This document shows positions 34,217 to 46,491 of a stretch of 64,000 nt of DNA, piece by piece (within the stretch, counting starts at the first letter, position 1; each line of letters opens with the position of its first letter). The DNA is taken from assembly GCA_029718625.1 (NCBI GenBank), contig CM056385.1:19708515-19772514 (forward strand). Reading direction: 5' to 3'. The DNA is from Synaphobranchus kaupii (lineage: Eukaryota; Chordata; Actinopteri; Anguilliformes; Synaphobranchidae). A model generated the notes under the pieces. It saw only the letters and a program-made list of their open reading frames with translations, had not been told where the DNA came from and searched no databases. A program made the translations under genes and the position numbers.

Positions 34217-34826
34217 TGTGGAGAGGAAGGTGTGCATTTCAGTAACGGACACATTCGGCTGATGCCGTCTCAAATTAGTTGGCATGTTATGCCCAATTTC
34301 AGCCCGCTGCCTTTATCCAATCTGCCACTCTTTCCCTATTGTTACTGGAGTTCACTGAGAAACCATAATGCTCCCAAACGGGAGACTTCAATGATATGGG
34401 ACGGTCCTCAAGCTCTGGCTTCTCCTACTGATGATGCTCGGCCAAGCCAACAACATCTGGCCCTTTGCAAATATTTGGACATCAGAGGGAACTCTTAAGT
34501 TTTGAATTTAGATTCAGCTCAAAAGAAACCGTTCTGCACGTGCGTTAAAGCAAGTCTGTAATTGTACGATCCACAGCGTGTACAGAACCAAAAGTACCGC
34601 ACATGTACCGCTACACCCCTACCCCTACCGCTACACCCCTACAGGTTTTCTAAACAAAGGATTCTTCTCTGCCTCCTGACACCACTGCTATATCCACTTT
34701 TAGGAGGTCGGGGAACAATTTTCCAGTGTTTGTTTTGTTTTTTTATAGCTGGAGAAATGTGTGTGACAACATGTTTGTAAACGGCCGCTGTACAGAAAGA
34801 AATATGGATTTGATTAGATTTTCACT

Positions 34827-34871
34827 TTCACTATCTCTCTTCTCTTTCTCTCCTCTATCTCCCTCCTCCTG

Positions 34872-34908
<37 letters not shown>

Positions 34909-34929
34909 CCTCCCCCTGCTCTCTCTTCC
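34827..34929. repeat. (CT)n tract, copy 1
   Basis: CT-rich microsatellite; partner at 57,973-58,079 differs in length and interruptions. Confidence 0.9.
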
Positions 34930-35309
34930 CTCCACAAACTTGGTTCCACTGGACCTTCTGGATGGTTCTACATCTACACCCTTACCAGATATTGACTGAC
35001 AGCTCAGAGTGAACAGTCAAGGTTCAGGGTTCATCAGTTCTGGGGAGCCCAGCCCCCCCCCCCCCCCCCCCTGTCTATGATCTTTTTTTTCCTTGACCTC
35101 CTCCCAGCTCATCTCTGATTTAGCATTAATTACCTATTTACAGTGATCAGCTTTATAAGGTGTAGGTACTCACGTCATCGTTTGCGTTCGGGTTTGTCCG
35201 TCCCCGTCCCTTGCTAATCGGAGGGATGGGATTGGTTGCCGGGTAAGCAATGTGATGCGTGCTTGTGGCCTTGCTGATTGATTGGCTAATATTCACGCTG
35301 GAGTACTTA

Positions 35310-36050
35310 TAAAGCAGGGAGTGTGCACGCACGGCTAATTGGCACCTGCCGGGGGAGCTGAGGAAGAGAAAGCGTCGGGTAACGAGCCAAACGTTCATTC
35401 TGATATAATTATTTTAAGCGCACTTAGTTGTGGTGGCACTTGGACGCATGTTTACTCTGCTGTCAGACGTGTGGTGGGGATTGGAATCCTGGGGTTGCCT
35501 GTGCTGATTGGCCGGCAGCACCCGCAGGGTGGCGCTCTATTGGCTGTAGTGTCCCCCAGGTAAGGATGGTGGCCGGGTGATTCCCTGCCTCGTTGTGCAA
35601 CAGTGCCCCCTCTGGCCGTTCCAGGCAACTGCGCTCCGCCTGTGGCACCTGCGCTAAGTAGTGCGGTTTCTCCGGTGCGGTGACTGCGCGGCTCGGCGGC
35701 AGAGTGGCGGGAAAAGAGGCAGCCAGGGCTACGGCGTGCTGCGGGACACGCGTTGCAGCCGCCTGCAATTTCTCAAACCCGGGCAGAAGATGTCGTGAGC
35801 GTGTGGTGGGACATAACGAAAAGAAACGGTGGGATGATGATGATTGGGGGGAAAAAAGAGGGAGAGAGAGTTTTCACATACCTTTGTCTGATTAAGATGT
35901 CAGCGGGAGTAAAAGACGACGAACTCGCGGGCTCCGCAAGCTCCAGGTTGCGTGTCTCTGATTTACGGCCCGCGCCTACTGGGCCCTTATTGCAGTTAGC
36001 ACGGAAATTAGCATCCAGCGCTGTGAAACAACAAGCGTTTGCACTAACTT
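35310..36050. promoter_or_regulatory. CpG-rich intronic segment, copy 1
   Basis: CpG-dense relative to its surroundings (for example CTCCGGTGCGGTGACTGCGC and CGGCTCGGCGG near 35,671-35,701), with CCAAT/ATTGG-type strings (GATTGGCC, CTATTGGC) and a TTATAAAG at 35,307. Could be an alternative internal promoter of SSBP or a non-coding RNA. No protein recognised. Copy 2 has a short deletion near 58,850. Confidence 0.3.
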
Positions 36051-36375
36051 AATTTTGTTTATTAAAGATGCGAGTGCATTTTCTGCGGCGAATAAATTGG
36101 CAGTCTACGGTCTGCAAGATCCCCGCACAGCATTAACAGTGTGATAAAGCTGATGGATGCGTTTTGCGTCTAACGGTGTAAAGCGAAAAGTGTTTGTAGT
36201 GACTTCATTTTGTTTATTAACTTAAGACTTTTGACTGTCTCTTTTTTTTTTTTGCGGCACTGAAAGTGCTGTGCTTATATTAAACTAGTTTAATATCTCA
36301 GACTGTAACCTGCTCAACCCATTTGATTATTTGCTGTGGTAGATCCCACATTACATTTAGTTACCATCCAATCCA

Positions 36376-36530
36376 CCTTTAAACCGGGCCGGCCAGCGGA
36401 GGATGGGCTCCCCCTCTCTAGCCTGGGTTTAAACCGGGCCGGCCAGCGGAGGATGGGCTCCCCCTCTCTAGCCTGGGTTTAAACCGGGCCGGCCAGCGGA
36501 GGATGGGCTCCCCCTCTGGAGCCAGATTCC
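36376..36530. repeat. 50-bp GGCCGGCC tandem repeat, 3 units, copy 1
   Basis: Units start at 36,381, 36,431 and 36,481: AAACCGGGCCGGCCAGCGGA then GGATGGGCTCCCCCTCT. The array and the following TTCCTCCCGAGATTTCTTCC ... GTCTTTGTGACAGTT resemble the tail of a widespread fish interspersed repeat. Confidence 0.93.
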
Positions 36531-36809
36531 TCCCGAGATTTCTTCCCATCAGGGGAGTTTTTACCTCGTTTGCTTTTTGGGGGTTCAGGCCTGGTTTTTG
36601 CCCAATTTTTCCTTCTGTTTCTCAGTACAGCGTCTTTGTGACAGTTCCCTGTAAATGTTTTTTATGATTGTGGCTCTCTCCACCTGATGGTATTCGTAAG
36701 AAGCTCTGGGCACTTGATGTTGAATTGAGTGACATGTGCGACAAGCTTGATGGCCTGATAGCTTGAATGCACAAAAAAGGTGATTAACCTGATGGATCTC
36801 TATCAAACT

Positions 36810-37397
36810 GTGTGCGTTTGAGAAATCACAAGCCTTAGTGTGCAGGCAGAATGAGTTGTGTGTGTTTGAGAAATCACAAGCCTTAGTGTGCAGGCAGAAT
36901 GAGTTGTGTGCGTTTGAGAAATCACAAGCCTTAGTGTGCAGGCAAAATGAGTTGTGTGTGTTTGAGAAATCACAAGCCTTTGTGTACGGGCAAAATGAGT
37001 TGTGTGCGTTTGAGAAATCACAAGCCTTTGTGTATGGGCGGCATGAGTTGTGTGTGTTTGAGAAATCACAAGCCTTAGTGTGCAGGCAAAATGAGTTGTG
37101 TGTGTTTGAGAAATCACAAGCCTTAGTGTGCAGGCAGAATGAGTTGTGTGCGTTTGAGAAATCACAAGCCTTAGTGTGCATGCAAAATGAGTTGTGTGTG
37201 TTTGAGAAATCACAAGCCTTTGTGTACGGGCAAAATGAGTTGTGTGCGTTTGAGAAATCACAAGCCTTTGTGTATGGGCGGCATGAGTTGTGTGTGTTTG
37301 AGAAATCACAAGCCTGAGTGTGGGGCAGAATGAGTTGTGTGTGTTTGAGAAATCACAAGCCTTACTGTGCGGGGCTGAATGAGTTGTGTGTGTTTGG
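36810..37397. repeat. 48-bp minisatellite, 12 units, copy 1
   Basis: Unit GTGTGTTTGAGAAATCACAA followed by GCCTTAGTGTGCAGGCAGAATGAGTT, 48 bp. Open on both strands because 48 is a multiple of 3 (16-residue CRQNELCVFEKSQALV on +). Three unit types (TGCAGGCA, TACGGGCA, TATGGGCGG) recur in a fixed order, showing block-wise duplication. Confidence 0.95.
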
Positions 37398-37571
37398 CTG
37401 AATTTCAGACTGAAAGATGGACTGACTGCCAGTAATGCGTTGAGAGAGTGGCCATGATCCAGTGACATCATCGATGGAGAAGCGTAAACTGAACGACTAT
37501 AGATTTTATGACCGTATGAAAAACTTATGAGAATGGAAGAAAAGGTGTGTTTCTCTGGATGTATCCAGAGA

Positions 37572-37572
<1 letters not shown>

Positions 37573-37616
<44 letters not shown>
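37573..37616. repeat. (GT)n microsatellite, copy 1
   Basis: Perfect GT run; partner at 60,857-60,896. Confidence 0.92.
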
Positions 37617-37617
<1 letters not shown>

Positions 37618-39005
37618 GTTGGCATTCGTGTGTCTGCCCGTCCACGAGTGTGTAACTACCTGCAGTCCCATTTCACAGAAGGTTTTTGAAAGTCATGATG
37701 TAAGCGCCGCTGAACCAATTGCAGCAGAAGTTCAACACTCAATAATGCGCTGAGTACGATCAGGAATGGGTGCTGTCTGTAGCAGAGATGCGCGGGCAAT
37801 GCTGCGTCGTATTTGAAGTACATCATTAATCATTTTGAGTGCGTTTACACAGGCCTGCATGCTCAGGCCAAAATCGCAGTCTTGTGTCCCTCTCCGTTGT
37901 GTGTCCCTTCATGGTGATGGGCGGGGCCGGGGTGGGGCGGATTTGGTTGGGGACCTCTGTAGATGTGGCAGCAGCGAAGGAGTGGGGTCCATATTCATAA
38001 AACGTCCCGGAGAAAGATTGCTGGGATCTAGAATCAGGTGACCACTGTCCATATCCTAGCCGTACCCATATTCTGGGCTCGACAGGGCTCCCATTTTAGG
38101 AGCAATTTATGTGCTAATTGGAAAACTAATTTAGGAGCACTAATTGGGATGTATTGGTGTGCTCATAAATCTTTCAATTTAGGCACACATGTGCTCCTTG
38201 GAAAAAATATTGGTGAAGAACCCTGCCCATAATGAGCTAAATTTTGGAACCAGAAGGTTCTCAGGTTAAATCCCAAGCCGAGCACTGTTTTTTTTTATAC
38301 CTGAGAACAACATACAGAAATTCCCTCAGTATAACTTTTATTATTAAAAAGATGTTAATTAAAGGTGTACTTTATAATCCAGGTGAATATTCACAGCTGT
38401 GCTGTTAATTAAAGGTTTACTTTATAATTCAGGTGAATGTTCATCTGAATGTTTTCACTCCAGAAGCCCCTGAAGATCGAGCCTCCTGCTAATAATCTGA
38501 CCTCTGACCCGCCTCTCCCCTGACGCCTCAATAGGAACTAATGGAAATAATGACTCACTAGAAAAGCGGCTTGCGTTCACTCATACTTCCATGCAGCAAA
38601 GTGAATAATATCAAGGAATTATCTCGTTTTATGATGGACTCTGATGATACCTTATGAATATTGATGAGAAATAAGACCAATCTTCGTGTGTTTTTAAATT
38701 TCTTTGCTTCAAATTCACAATCATTTGAACACTAATACGAGTTGATGGATTCGTGGTCTTATGGCTGAATAATCCAATATTTGAGTCTCTGCCCAAGTTA
38801 TTGACAACACTATGAACACCTGCATGTAAAATGATTTTGCCCTTGTTGGTCATCGCTTGGCTCCATACACACGTTCATAATTTACGTGTTTACGCTGTGA
38901 GATTGATGTTTTCTGCTTATAGTTTTAGCGTGGCTGCGCGGATCGGTGTTCATTTACCCAACTGTGCTTATTGGACCCCTGTTCCAGTTTACATGCCCCA
39001 GATTC
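37617..39005 (+). other. Intron stretch, copy 1
   Basis: Mostly unique. A degraded GATCTAGGATCAG-type fragment lies near 37,985-38,075 (GTCCATATTCATAAAACGTC ... GATCTAGAATCAGG), and a box B-like GGTTCTCAGGTTAAATCCC near 38,257. No gene. Copy 2: about 60,897-62,345. Confidence 0.45.
38357..38440. repeat. 50-bp duplication, 2 units, copy 1
   Basis: AATTAAAGGTGTACTTTATA ... GAATATTCACAGCTGTGCTG repeated with 50-bp spacing (38,357 and 38,407). Confidence 0.9.
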
Positions 39006-39023
39006 TAGTTTACGTGCCTCCGT

Positions 39024-39322
39024 GAGTAGCACTGTCGTCTCACGGCAAGAAGGTCCTGGGTACGAATCCAGGCCAGGGGCCTTTCTGCGTGGAGTTTGCA
39101 CGGTCTCCCCGTGTCCGTCTGGGTTTCCTGTGGTTTCCTCCCACAGTCCAAAGACATCCAGGCTAATTTGGCTAGTTAGGCTAATTGGCGACGCTATGCC
39201 TGTAGGTATGAGTGTGTTAGTGAATGGTGTGTGTGCCCTGAGGGGGCTATTCTTGCCTCTTGCCAAAAGCATGCTGGGATAGGCTCCAGCCTCCCTAAAG
39301 CGAGTTAGATAATGGATGGATG
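39024..39322 (+). mobile_element. tRNA-headed dispersed repeat, copy 1
   Basis: GAGTAGCACTGTCGTCTCAC (box A-like), GGTCCTGGGTACGAATCCAGG (box B-like), TTTGCACGGTCTCCCCGTGTC, TTTCCTCCCACAGTCCAAAGACATCCAGG, GCTGGGATAGGCTCCAGCC and a GATGGATG tail. This exact order characterises a very common fish repeat, apparently SINE-like. Confidence 0.8.
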
Positions 39323-39483
39323 CTTCACATTATGATATAATGCCAGTTTCTCCGACTCAGTTGCGGGGACCCACTGTGCACGCTAGTTTTTGTTACGGCC
39401 CGTCTCTTAATCTCTTAGGGTTTTGGAAAACTTAAGTTCTTTCACAGCTTTTTTTCCTCAGACTTATTGTAACGCAATGCAGG

Positions 39484-39983
39484 NNNNNNNNNNNNNNNNN
39501 NNNNNNNNNNNNNNNNNNNNNNNNNNNNNNNNNNNNNNNNNNNNNNNNNNNNNNNNNNNNNNNNNNNNNNNNNNNNNNNNNNNNNNNNNNNNNNNNNNNN
39601 NNNNNNNNNNNNNNNNNNNNNNNNNNNNNNNNNNNNNNNNNNNNNNNNNNNNNNNNNNNNNNNNNNNNNNNNNNNNNNNNNNNNNNNNNNNNNNNNNNNN
39701 NNNNNNNNNNNNNNNNNNNNNNNNNNNNNNNNNNNNNNNNNNNNNNNNNNNNNNNNNNNNNNNNNNNNNNNNNNNNNNNNNNNNNNNNNNNNNNNNNNNN
39801 NNNNNNNNNNNNNNNNNNNNNNNNNNNNNNNNNNNNNNNNNNNNNNNNNNNNNNNNNNNNNNNNNNNNNNNNNNNNNNNNNNNNNNNNNNNNNNNNNNNN
39901 NNNNNNNNNNNNNNNNNNNNNNNNNNNNNNNNNNNNNNNNNNNNNNNNNNNNNNNNNNNNNNNNNNNNNNNNNNNNNNNNNNN
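39484..39983. other. Assembly gap, 500 N
   Basis: Exactly 500 unknown bases, a conventional fixed-size scaffold gap rather than a measured distance. Any reading frame spanning it is meaningless. Confidence 0.99.
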
Positions 39984-40105
39984 CTTCCTCTTTCTCTTGC
40001 TCTACCTCTCTCTCTCACACTCCCTCTTTCTCATCTCTCTCTCTCTCTCTCTCTCACATTCTCCCTCTATCTCTCTCTCTCTCCCTCTCACTTTTTCCCC
40101 TCCCT
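39984..40105. repeat. (CT)n tract, copy 2
   Basis: Low-complexity CT sequence directly abutting the gap. Its repetitive nature probably stopped contig extension here. Confidence 0.92.
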
Positions 40106-40265
40106 CTCCGTCAGATCCATTGGGAGACGACTGTGGAGTACAGTCATTCACATCAATTTCTGTGCTTCTCCCTCTTGTGTGGAAGAGGCGAGTCCTTGCA
40201 ATCACACAGTCAGCTGTGCCGTGGCGGCGCGCTACCCACAGAGAGAACAGCATGAGAACATCGCC

Positions 40266-40616
40266 CCCCGCTCCCCCCCCCCCTCCACACACACACACAC
40301 ACACACACACCTCCCCTGTCCACGAGCCTCTTAAAGCGACAGACCCGGGCCGGGTCCCGCGAGCTGCGCATGGAGTCGTCGCGCTCGGAAAACCGCCAGA
40401 AGCCCTCCGCGCGCGATTCCTGGATTTGCTCTCTGGGGGCCGCGCTCTCGGAACTCCTCACGGGAGTGGCGCTCCGCTAAAGACGGAAGTCAGCCGGAGA
40501 GACCGCCACTGCCGTTTCAGCCATGACGTATTGCATTTCAGCATTACCGCAGAGCAGGCGCACAGCTTTGTGGTGTGTGTGTGTGTGTGTGTGTATGCGT
40601 GTGTGTGTGTGTGTTT
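40266..40616. other. CpG-rich segment flanked by C/CA and GT runs, copy 2
   Basis: As at 16,896 with a shorter C-run and shorter GT array (about 40,572-40,613). Confidence 0.5.
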
Positions 40617-40725
40617 TTTTAAATAATGTAGTTGCCACACGTCTTCCCTGCTTGGTCGGTGGAATTCATGCAAGAGGCAACACATATACTGCTGTGCTAG
40701 GGAAGGGATTCACACCTGGTCCCTT

Positions 40726-40728
<3 letters not shown>

Positions 40729-40758
<30 letters not shown>
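40729..40758. repeat. (CA)n microsatellite, copy 2
   Basis: Perfect CA run, allelic-type partner of 17,413. Confidence 0.9.
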
Positions 40759-40759
<1 letters not shown>

Positions 40760-41375
40760 AAAGTGCCCACACATTGAATGGCTAAGGTAATTTCCCGTTT
40801 TATCTTTTGTCGTATTAATTAGAAGAGAAATCTGAATCCACATAAGCAGTTGGGACAGTGCCCATTTAGTGTGCTTCATTATGTCATTTACTTGCTTTGG
40901 TGATGCCCTTATTACCCTTTGGTACCCAACATGGCTGCTTACATTATTACACATTATCCATTTATACTGGAGCAATTCAAGCTAAGTGTGCCTTACAACA
41001 GGCAATGCTGGGGGGTGATCTTAAGCTCTATGAGTGAAATGAATGAAAACTATACTATTATTTATTATACTATACTATTATACATTTCCAAACGCAAGCG
41101 CTGATACTTAATGCCAGAAAAAAAAGAACAAAAAAAAAACGAGAAGATGAAGTTGTGTGCAAATAGCTGTTTGCGCACAACTTGATCTCTACAGTAAAAT
41201 GTTCTGCGGTAAATCAACCCTTACATAGTAAATAATGGTACCAATTGGACTCATATGTACTCTGTTAGAGTTAAATTAGCACTGGACATTTTACTGTATA
41301 ATGAATGAGCAGAAGGTTGCAGGCCATACACACCTATAGGAATCCGTTGGTAGTGGGCTACCGCACAGTGAATGG

Positions 41376-41816
41376 GATGATTCTCCTGTAGGAGTTAGTT
41401 TCCTCCTCCCCGAGTTTCCCGCATCTGGAATTTTTTCAAAGCATGTAGATCTCGAAGGCGCCGTCGCCGCACGCGGATTTCAGCTCTGCTGCCGTCAAAC
41501 TTAACGGTCCCCTGACCCCAATATGGGGCTAAGTACATCCTGAAGAGAGATACTCATCCCTGTAATGCCTGGACAGATGTTACATTTGTTGTGCTATTAA
41601 TATGCGTCTGTTTTTAATGGGGTGCAATTAAGAGGACACAGGCCCGCAGTGCCTCAGCGAGGCATTCATCCTTTGCATCATCGACTCATATCTTTTTCTC
41701 CCATCGCATCTTTATGGAGGAAGCCGATCTTATGGGATGACCCCCAAAATCTGGGCGCCACTGAATTCCCATCATGCATTGGAGCTGGGCGTGGAATGCA
41801 TATGGAGGGGTGTGTG
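41376..41816. promoter_or_regulatory. Candidate upstream regulatory element, copy 2
   Basis: Second copy of the 18,061 segment, with only a single-base indel in the GGGGTGCAATT string seen by eye over the core. Confidence 0.25.
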
Positions 41817-43027
41817 TGAGTGTGGGGTGGGGGATAGACTGCTTGTGTTTTGTAGATGGAGGTTTACTCATTGTAATGATGGAGCAACTGAAGGCACGCC
41901 AAGATTTCGGCCCTGAATAATCACGGAGTCTCTGACTACAAATCCCAGCAAGCCACACCACACCTTAATGATTACTTGTGCAAAGAAATACCTCCTTTGC
42001 CAATATTTGCCAGTGTAAAATTTAATTCAACAGGGCATTTTTTCAATTATGCCCTCTGGTTTTGGTGCATATAGGACTTAGTTTCCTGTGGTACACCTTA
42101 CTAACCCCCTTTCCATTGCTGCAAAATCGCTCCCCAAGCCTCTTTTTACTGGCATTGAAGAGATTACGTAGGTACTGTAGGAATTTCATTGTAAACAATA
42201 TATTTAGTATATATTAATAATATATTTAGTACCTGGAACCAGTCTTGTTGCTCTCCTTTTTTCTTTTCTCTGACATCAACTGTATATATATTTTTAGAAT
42301 TTAATTCAAACCAATGTGTAAAACCATTAATATGTCACGCATATTATGACTTCTGTCATTATATTTAGAACATATTGGGGTCAGAGGTGGAACTCTATGT
42401 TACCCTTATTACATTAATGTATGTCTCCTTTTCACATGTTACTTTGACAATAGGAAGACCTCAATTAAACTGAACGATGCCTTTCAAACCAGATTTACAG
42501 ACTCCGGGGATTTAAATCTGATTCACGTTGAGCTGTTCTTTGAACCATATCAGAATTCACAAGCAGTTGAAACATAACCATGCCTTTCGTAATGCAGGAA
42601 AAGAAAAAAAAATCAATAATGTATTACAGTATCTGAATTGTTGCTTCTCACTTTCGCTTGCGAAATGCAAGATAAAACTAGTTTCATACCAACAGCTCCA
42701 AGTCCTGATATGTTAAGTATTAATTTTTTCCATTATTATTATTATTATTATTCATTTTGCTTATCCCAATATTTTTTTTTTTTAATTGCTAAAAAAAAAA
42801 GACGAGGCCTAAGTTTTATGAGATAAAAAGGCGATCTTTCTGTGACGGGGACTCCAAAGTTTTGTCTTGAACTTTTCCAACGTAAACATGAACAGGAACT
42901 GGGGACACTTGTTTAAAAAAAACAAAAAACTAAACTGTTTTATATACACTAATCAAGTGGCCTTCGACTTGGATGCATCAATACTCTGTTTTTAATCAGA
43001 GAAACGTAAACAAACAGATCTTCATTA

Positions 43028-43446
43028 TCACGTGAAGTGTCTCTATAAACAGGCTCAGCATTAACACGATTGTCTCTCGTGTCGTGCCATTCAAGGTTCT
43101 TCTCTCTCGATTTCCTTGCAAGTCAGCATCCGTAAAAAAAAAAGACGAGAAATGTTGTGCCTTCTCCTTTAAGGAGCCCCCACCGTCTCCATAGCGGAGG
43201 GGGTGTGGAGAGATTCCTGGAACAGTTGGTTTGAAAAAAAAAAAAATCCACCAGTGGTCTGTTTCAAGTCCCCCCAATAGAAACTGTGCCTGATTTGTGG
43301 CCAATGTTGAAGATGTAAAAAAAAAAAAAAAAAAAAAAATAGGAGGAAAAAACACTAAAGGGGTAGCTATGGAGATAGAACGTTATCCTGGCCGCTTTCT
43401 TTGACAGGTGTTGAGTGGGGTAAAAAGTCTTAAAACAGAATCCAGA
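43028..43446 (+). promoter_or_regulatory. Candidate SSBP promoter / 5'UTR, copy 2
   Basis: Second copy of the candidate promoter: TCACGTGA at 43028-43035, TATAAA at 43044-43049, and the same long A-run just after 43,316. Differences from copy 1 are mostly in homopolymer lengths. Confidence 0.35.
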
Positions 43447-43502
43447 ATGTATGCGAAAGGGAAAGGAGCGGTGGTCCCTTCCGATAACCAAGCGAGAGAA
43501 AA
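43447..43502 (+). CDS. ssbp3/ssbp4: Coding exon 1 of SSBP3/SSBP4-type gene (copy 2)
   Basis: All 56 coding bases and the GTAAGTG donor are identical to those at 20,169. Surrounding sequence also matches for many kilobases, so this is the second copy of the 23-kb duplicated block rather than an independently evolved alternative first exon. This copy sits on the contig that continues without a gap to exon 2 at 63,741, so it is the safer exon 1 for a gene model, giving an intron 1 of about 20.2 kb. It splices in phase 2. Whether both copies exist in one haploid genome cannot be told from sequence alone. Confidence 0.9.
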
Positions 43503-46491
43503 GTAAGTGAAAATTTGTGCACTGTTACAGAGAAAACTAAGCTAGTTAAGCTAGCCTGGACTCCGCCGCTCACACCGACACTTTACAAACTAGCGCTAGC
43601 CAGCTGGGAAGCTACTATTCACGTAATGTGGCTGGCTTGCTACATGTTTGCTTTTCTTGCGTGCATTTATTTTTTGCTTTCATTTATTTTCTTTTGTCTT
43701 TCTCCCTGCTGTGCCGGGTCGGTTAGTTGGCACGTGCACTTTATTTTTCTTGTTATACTTTGTAGTTGCTCGGCATTTAGCAATATAGGCTATTTGTTTT
43801 AGGTTGATGGCTAACACAATGGTTGTATCGCTACATTTTATGTTCTACCGAAGAAAAACATTAAATGCAATTGTAACTGCATTGTATCATGAGTGTGGTG
43901 ATAGCGGGAAAGGTAACTACGATTAGTTGCATTCAGCAATTAGCTGCCTAGCTGGAGATGCATTGAAAAAGTTAGATGGTGCGTGCGGCGATTGCACAAA
44001 AAGTTTACAAGGAGTTGGAAACAATGAATTCCCGTTCGGGATGAGGCGAATCTTAGGCTTACACGACGGGTTTTCTTTTGGCGCTGTCCGTTTGAAAATG
44101 AGCCCGAAATGCGGACGGCCGCTGAGTCGCTTGGCATCGGTGTCTTGAAAGTATGAAGTTGGAACAAGTCGGACATGGAGGGCGGTTGTTGCACCGCTAT
44201 TAATTGCAAATTAATTCCCCCCCACTTTTATATTCGCTAAGTATGTTCTGTATTTGTCAGCACGCTCGTTTAATTTGTTTAGGTTATTCGTGGTCATCTT
44301 AGTAACTATAGTGGTTGGCTGGCTTGTTTGGGAGAAGTCTTTCAGATTAGACTATTGTGTATTGTATTGTGCAATAAACCTTTTCTCGCCTAAACGATTG
44401 TTGTTGGTAGCTACGGCTGCTAGACGATGTGTGAATTATGCACACTTTTAGGTCTGAGGAAAGAGCATCCGCTTCTTCACTTTTTTGGTCATACAATGCC
44501 ATGTTTGCTGTGTTAATTCTTGTGGAAATACACGTAGGCTAGGCTACTCCCAGTGTAATGTAGGCTAATGACATACAATGTAATGTACTATGTGCCATTC
44601 CATATATTATCATTTTCAATAATTTGTATCATATTCTCAGACAATTCTCCCCAATGTAACGTTAGGTCTATTGTTAGGGTTGAAGACGGAATGGATTAAC
44701 GTTATAGACACATTAAAATTGCCCTAGCTAGATAGCAAGGCTAGTTGCCGTTTTAGTTTTCAGTAATTATAGTGTGCCAAGATATTACAGAACAGACATT
44801 CACCGGTAACGTAGCGTAGCTACTGAAACATTGTTGCTAGCATTGTGAAATGGCTGTTGGCTAGCCAGCTAACTAGCTAATAGGCTACGCAAATAAAACA
44901 GACACGCTTGATGGCTAACCTCAATACCACATCAGGTTTTCTTTCTACTGTGTTCACACAACTTTGACGAACTGGCTTGCGAACCACTTTCCAACTGAAG
45001 TTGATTTGGGTCCGTTTCGGGGTTTTTAACCCCCCTTAAACCATCAGCCCAAATCTGCCGTAAACAAATATTACAGCGGTGGAGACAATGAGCCAACAAA
45101 GTTGGCTGGAACATAGTAGGCTACTGGTGTTTACCACGAGTCCCCCCGAAGCCTACGCTTCCGCCGCAATTCTGACCTCCCCAAACGTGTTAAAATAAAC
45201 ATAGGCCTACTTGTTGAATTAACATTTGAAATGCAGTCGTGTGAAAATAAAGGATGGCGGTCGCCCATTCGGTTTGTCAGTAACACCGTTTAAAAATCCA
45301 CTATCCGGTGGAAACGGAGAATGGGGTAGCCTACCTTGAATGGAGCCAACGTGAACGAATGTGATACAGCACTTTGCTACTGAAACGTATTTACAGCTAT
45401 ATACAGTTATGCATTATACATTTAAAAATGTAATGGTGTAATGTTAGCGTATTTTTAAGATATCTGCAATATTGTGTCGATGCGTAGGCTAATCGTCATT
45501 TCTATTTAAACAATATGCTCTTTTGTTTGTTTTTGATTTCTCGGGAAATAATGTGAATTAATTTAGTGCGAGTTTTTTTTACATTTACAAAGCCTTTAAA
45601 ACCGCGCCTGTTTATTTTTTGGATGGGAAATGGGCTTTTGATCATCGCGTGCACTGTTAAACTAGTGATACTTTGGAACAGCACGTGCAAGCACAGCAGA
45701 GTTATTGGGAGTTATTTCATATGAAACATATTAGGCTACTTCTTAGCCCCGATGAGTTGTGTTTGAATTAAATTAGAATATGAATGACCGTTTCTAGTAA
45801 AGCAACAGAAACGTGCAAATTTAAACGGTCTTTTGGGAAAGAATCAGGTTCCCCTTCTTAAATGGAAGCGATCACTGTCAGTCTCTACCATGGACTCATG
45901 GTCTCTACATGACTGATTGTAATTTATTTTTATTTTTTAAATTTACATTTTGGTGCCCATGAACACAAATGGAGTAAAAGTGAAATGATTTATTTCAGGG
46001 GTTGGGGTGATTGATTATACCGGTTATTTTTTTTAAATGTTGCAAATTTTTCTTTCTAACTTTCAGTGGTGTAGCCTATATTATGTGAATTACATTCAAG
46101 ACAAAACCGATTGCGTGAATGTTACATATAGGTTCGTCAAGGAGTTTTCAAGGTACTAGAAGATTAGTTATTTTTTTGTAATCTTCAAAAATTATTTTGA
46201 ATGAAATGGCAGTATCCTGAACAGAAGAATGACGAAAGTTTATTATCTTTGGCAAACGCGTTCATATTCCTAATGACAGAAGCTTATGTTCGCATGAGGT
46301 GAGTTCCTTGCGGTGGATTCAGGGGTATTTCAACTGACAACTGAGGTGAATATATTTCTGTATGGGGTACTGAAATTGACACAACTGTGTCGACGTTGTC
46401 TTCTTGGGGTACCAGGCATTTAAATTTGAACTTGAACAGCAAGCAAACACGTACACACGTACCCCTTTGACCCCCTCCTGTTGCCAAATCT

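Larger units (their letters stand above)
16620..39483 (+). repeat. 23-kb duplicated block, copy 1
   Basis: From about 16,620 (CT-rich run) to the last base before the gap, this block aligns collinearly with 39,984-62,816. Spot alignment shows long identical runs, scattered single-base changes and small indels. The offset drifts (23,367 at the left edge, 23,278 at exon 1, 23,119 near 27-29 kb, 23,333 at the right edge) because tandem arrays differ in length. It carries SSBP exon 1 but not exon 2. Confidence 0.95.

Noticed and set aside
34211..34498. 95-codon frame just after TTTTTGCAG, looking like an exon
   Set aside because: The acceptor-like sequence is the end of an inverted-repeat element, no donor follows, and no family is recognised. 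It is identical in both copies, so I could not fully exclude it, but support is too weak.
36810..37645. Repeat-protein-like frames on both strands (CRQNELCVFEKSQALV; HTTHFACTLRLVISQT)
   Set aside because: 48-bp minisatellite artefact. The + frame is interrupted by TAG in the second copy, and unit number differs.
39423..40334. Open frame crossing the gap
   Set aside because: Consists largely of unknown bases; meaningless.
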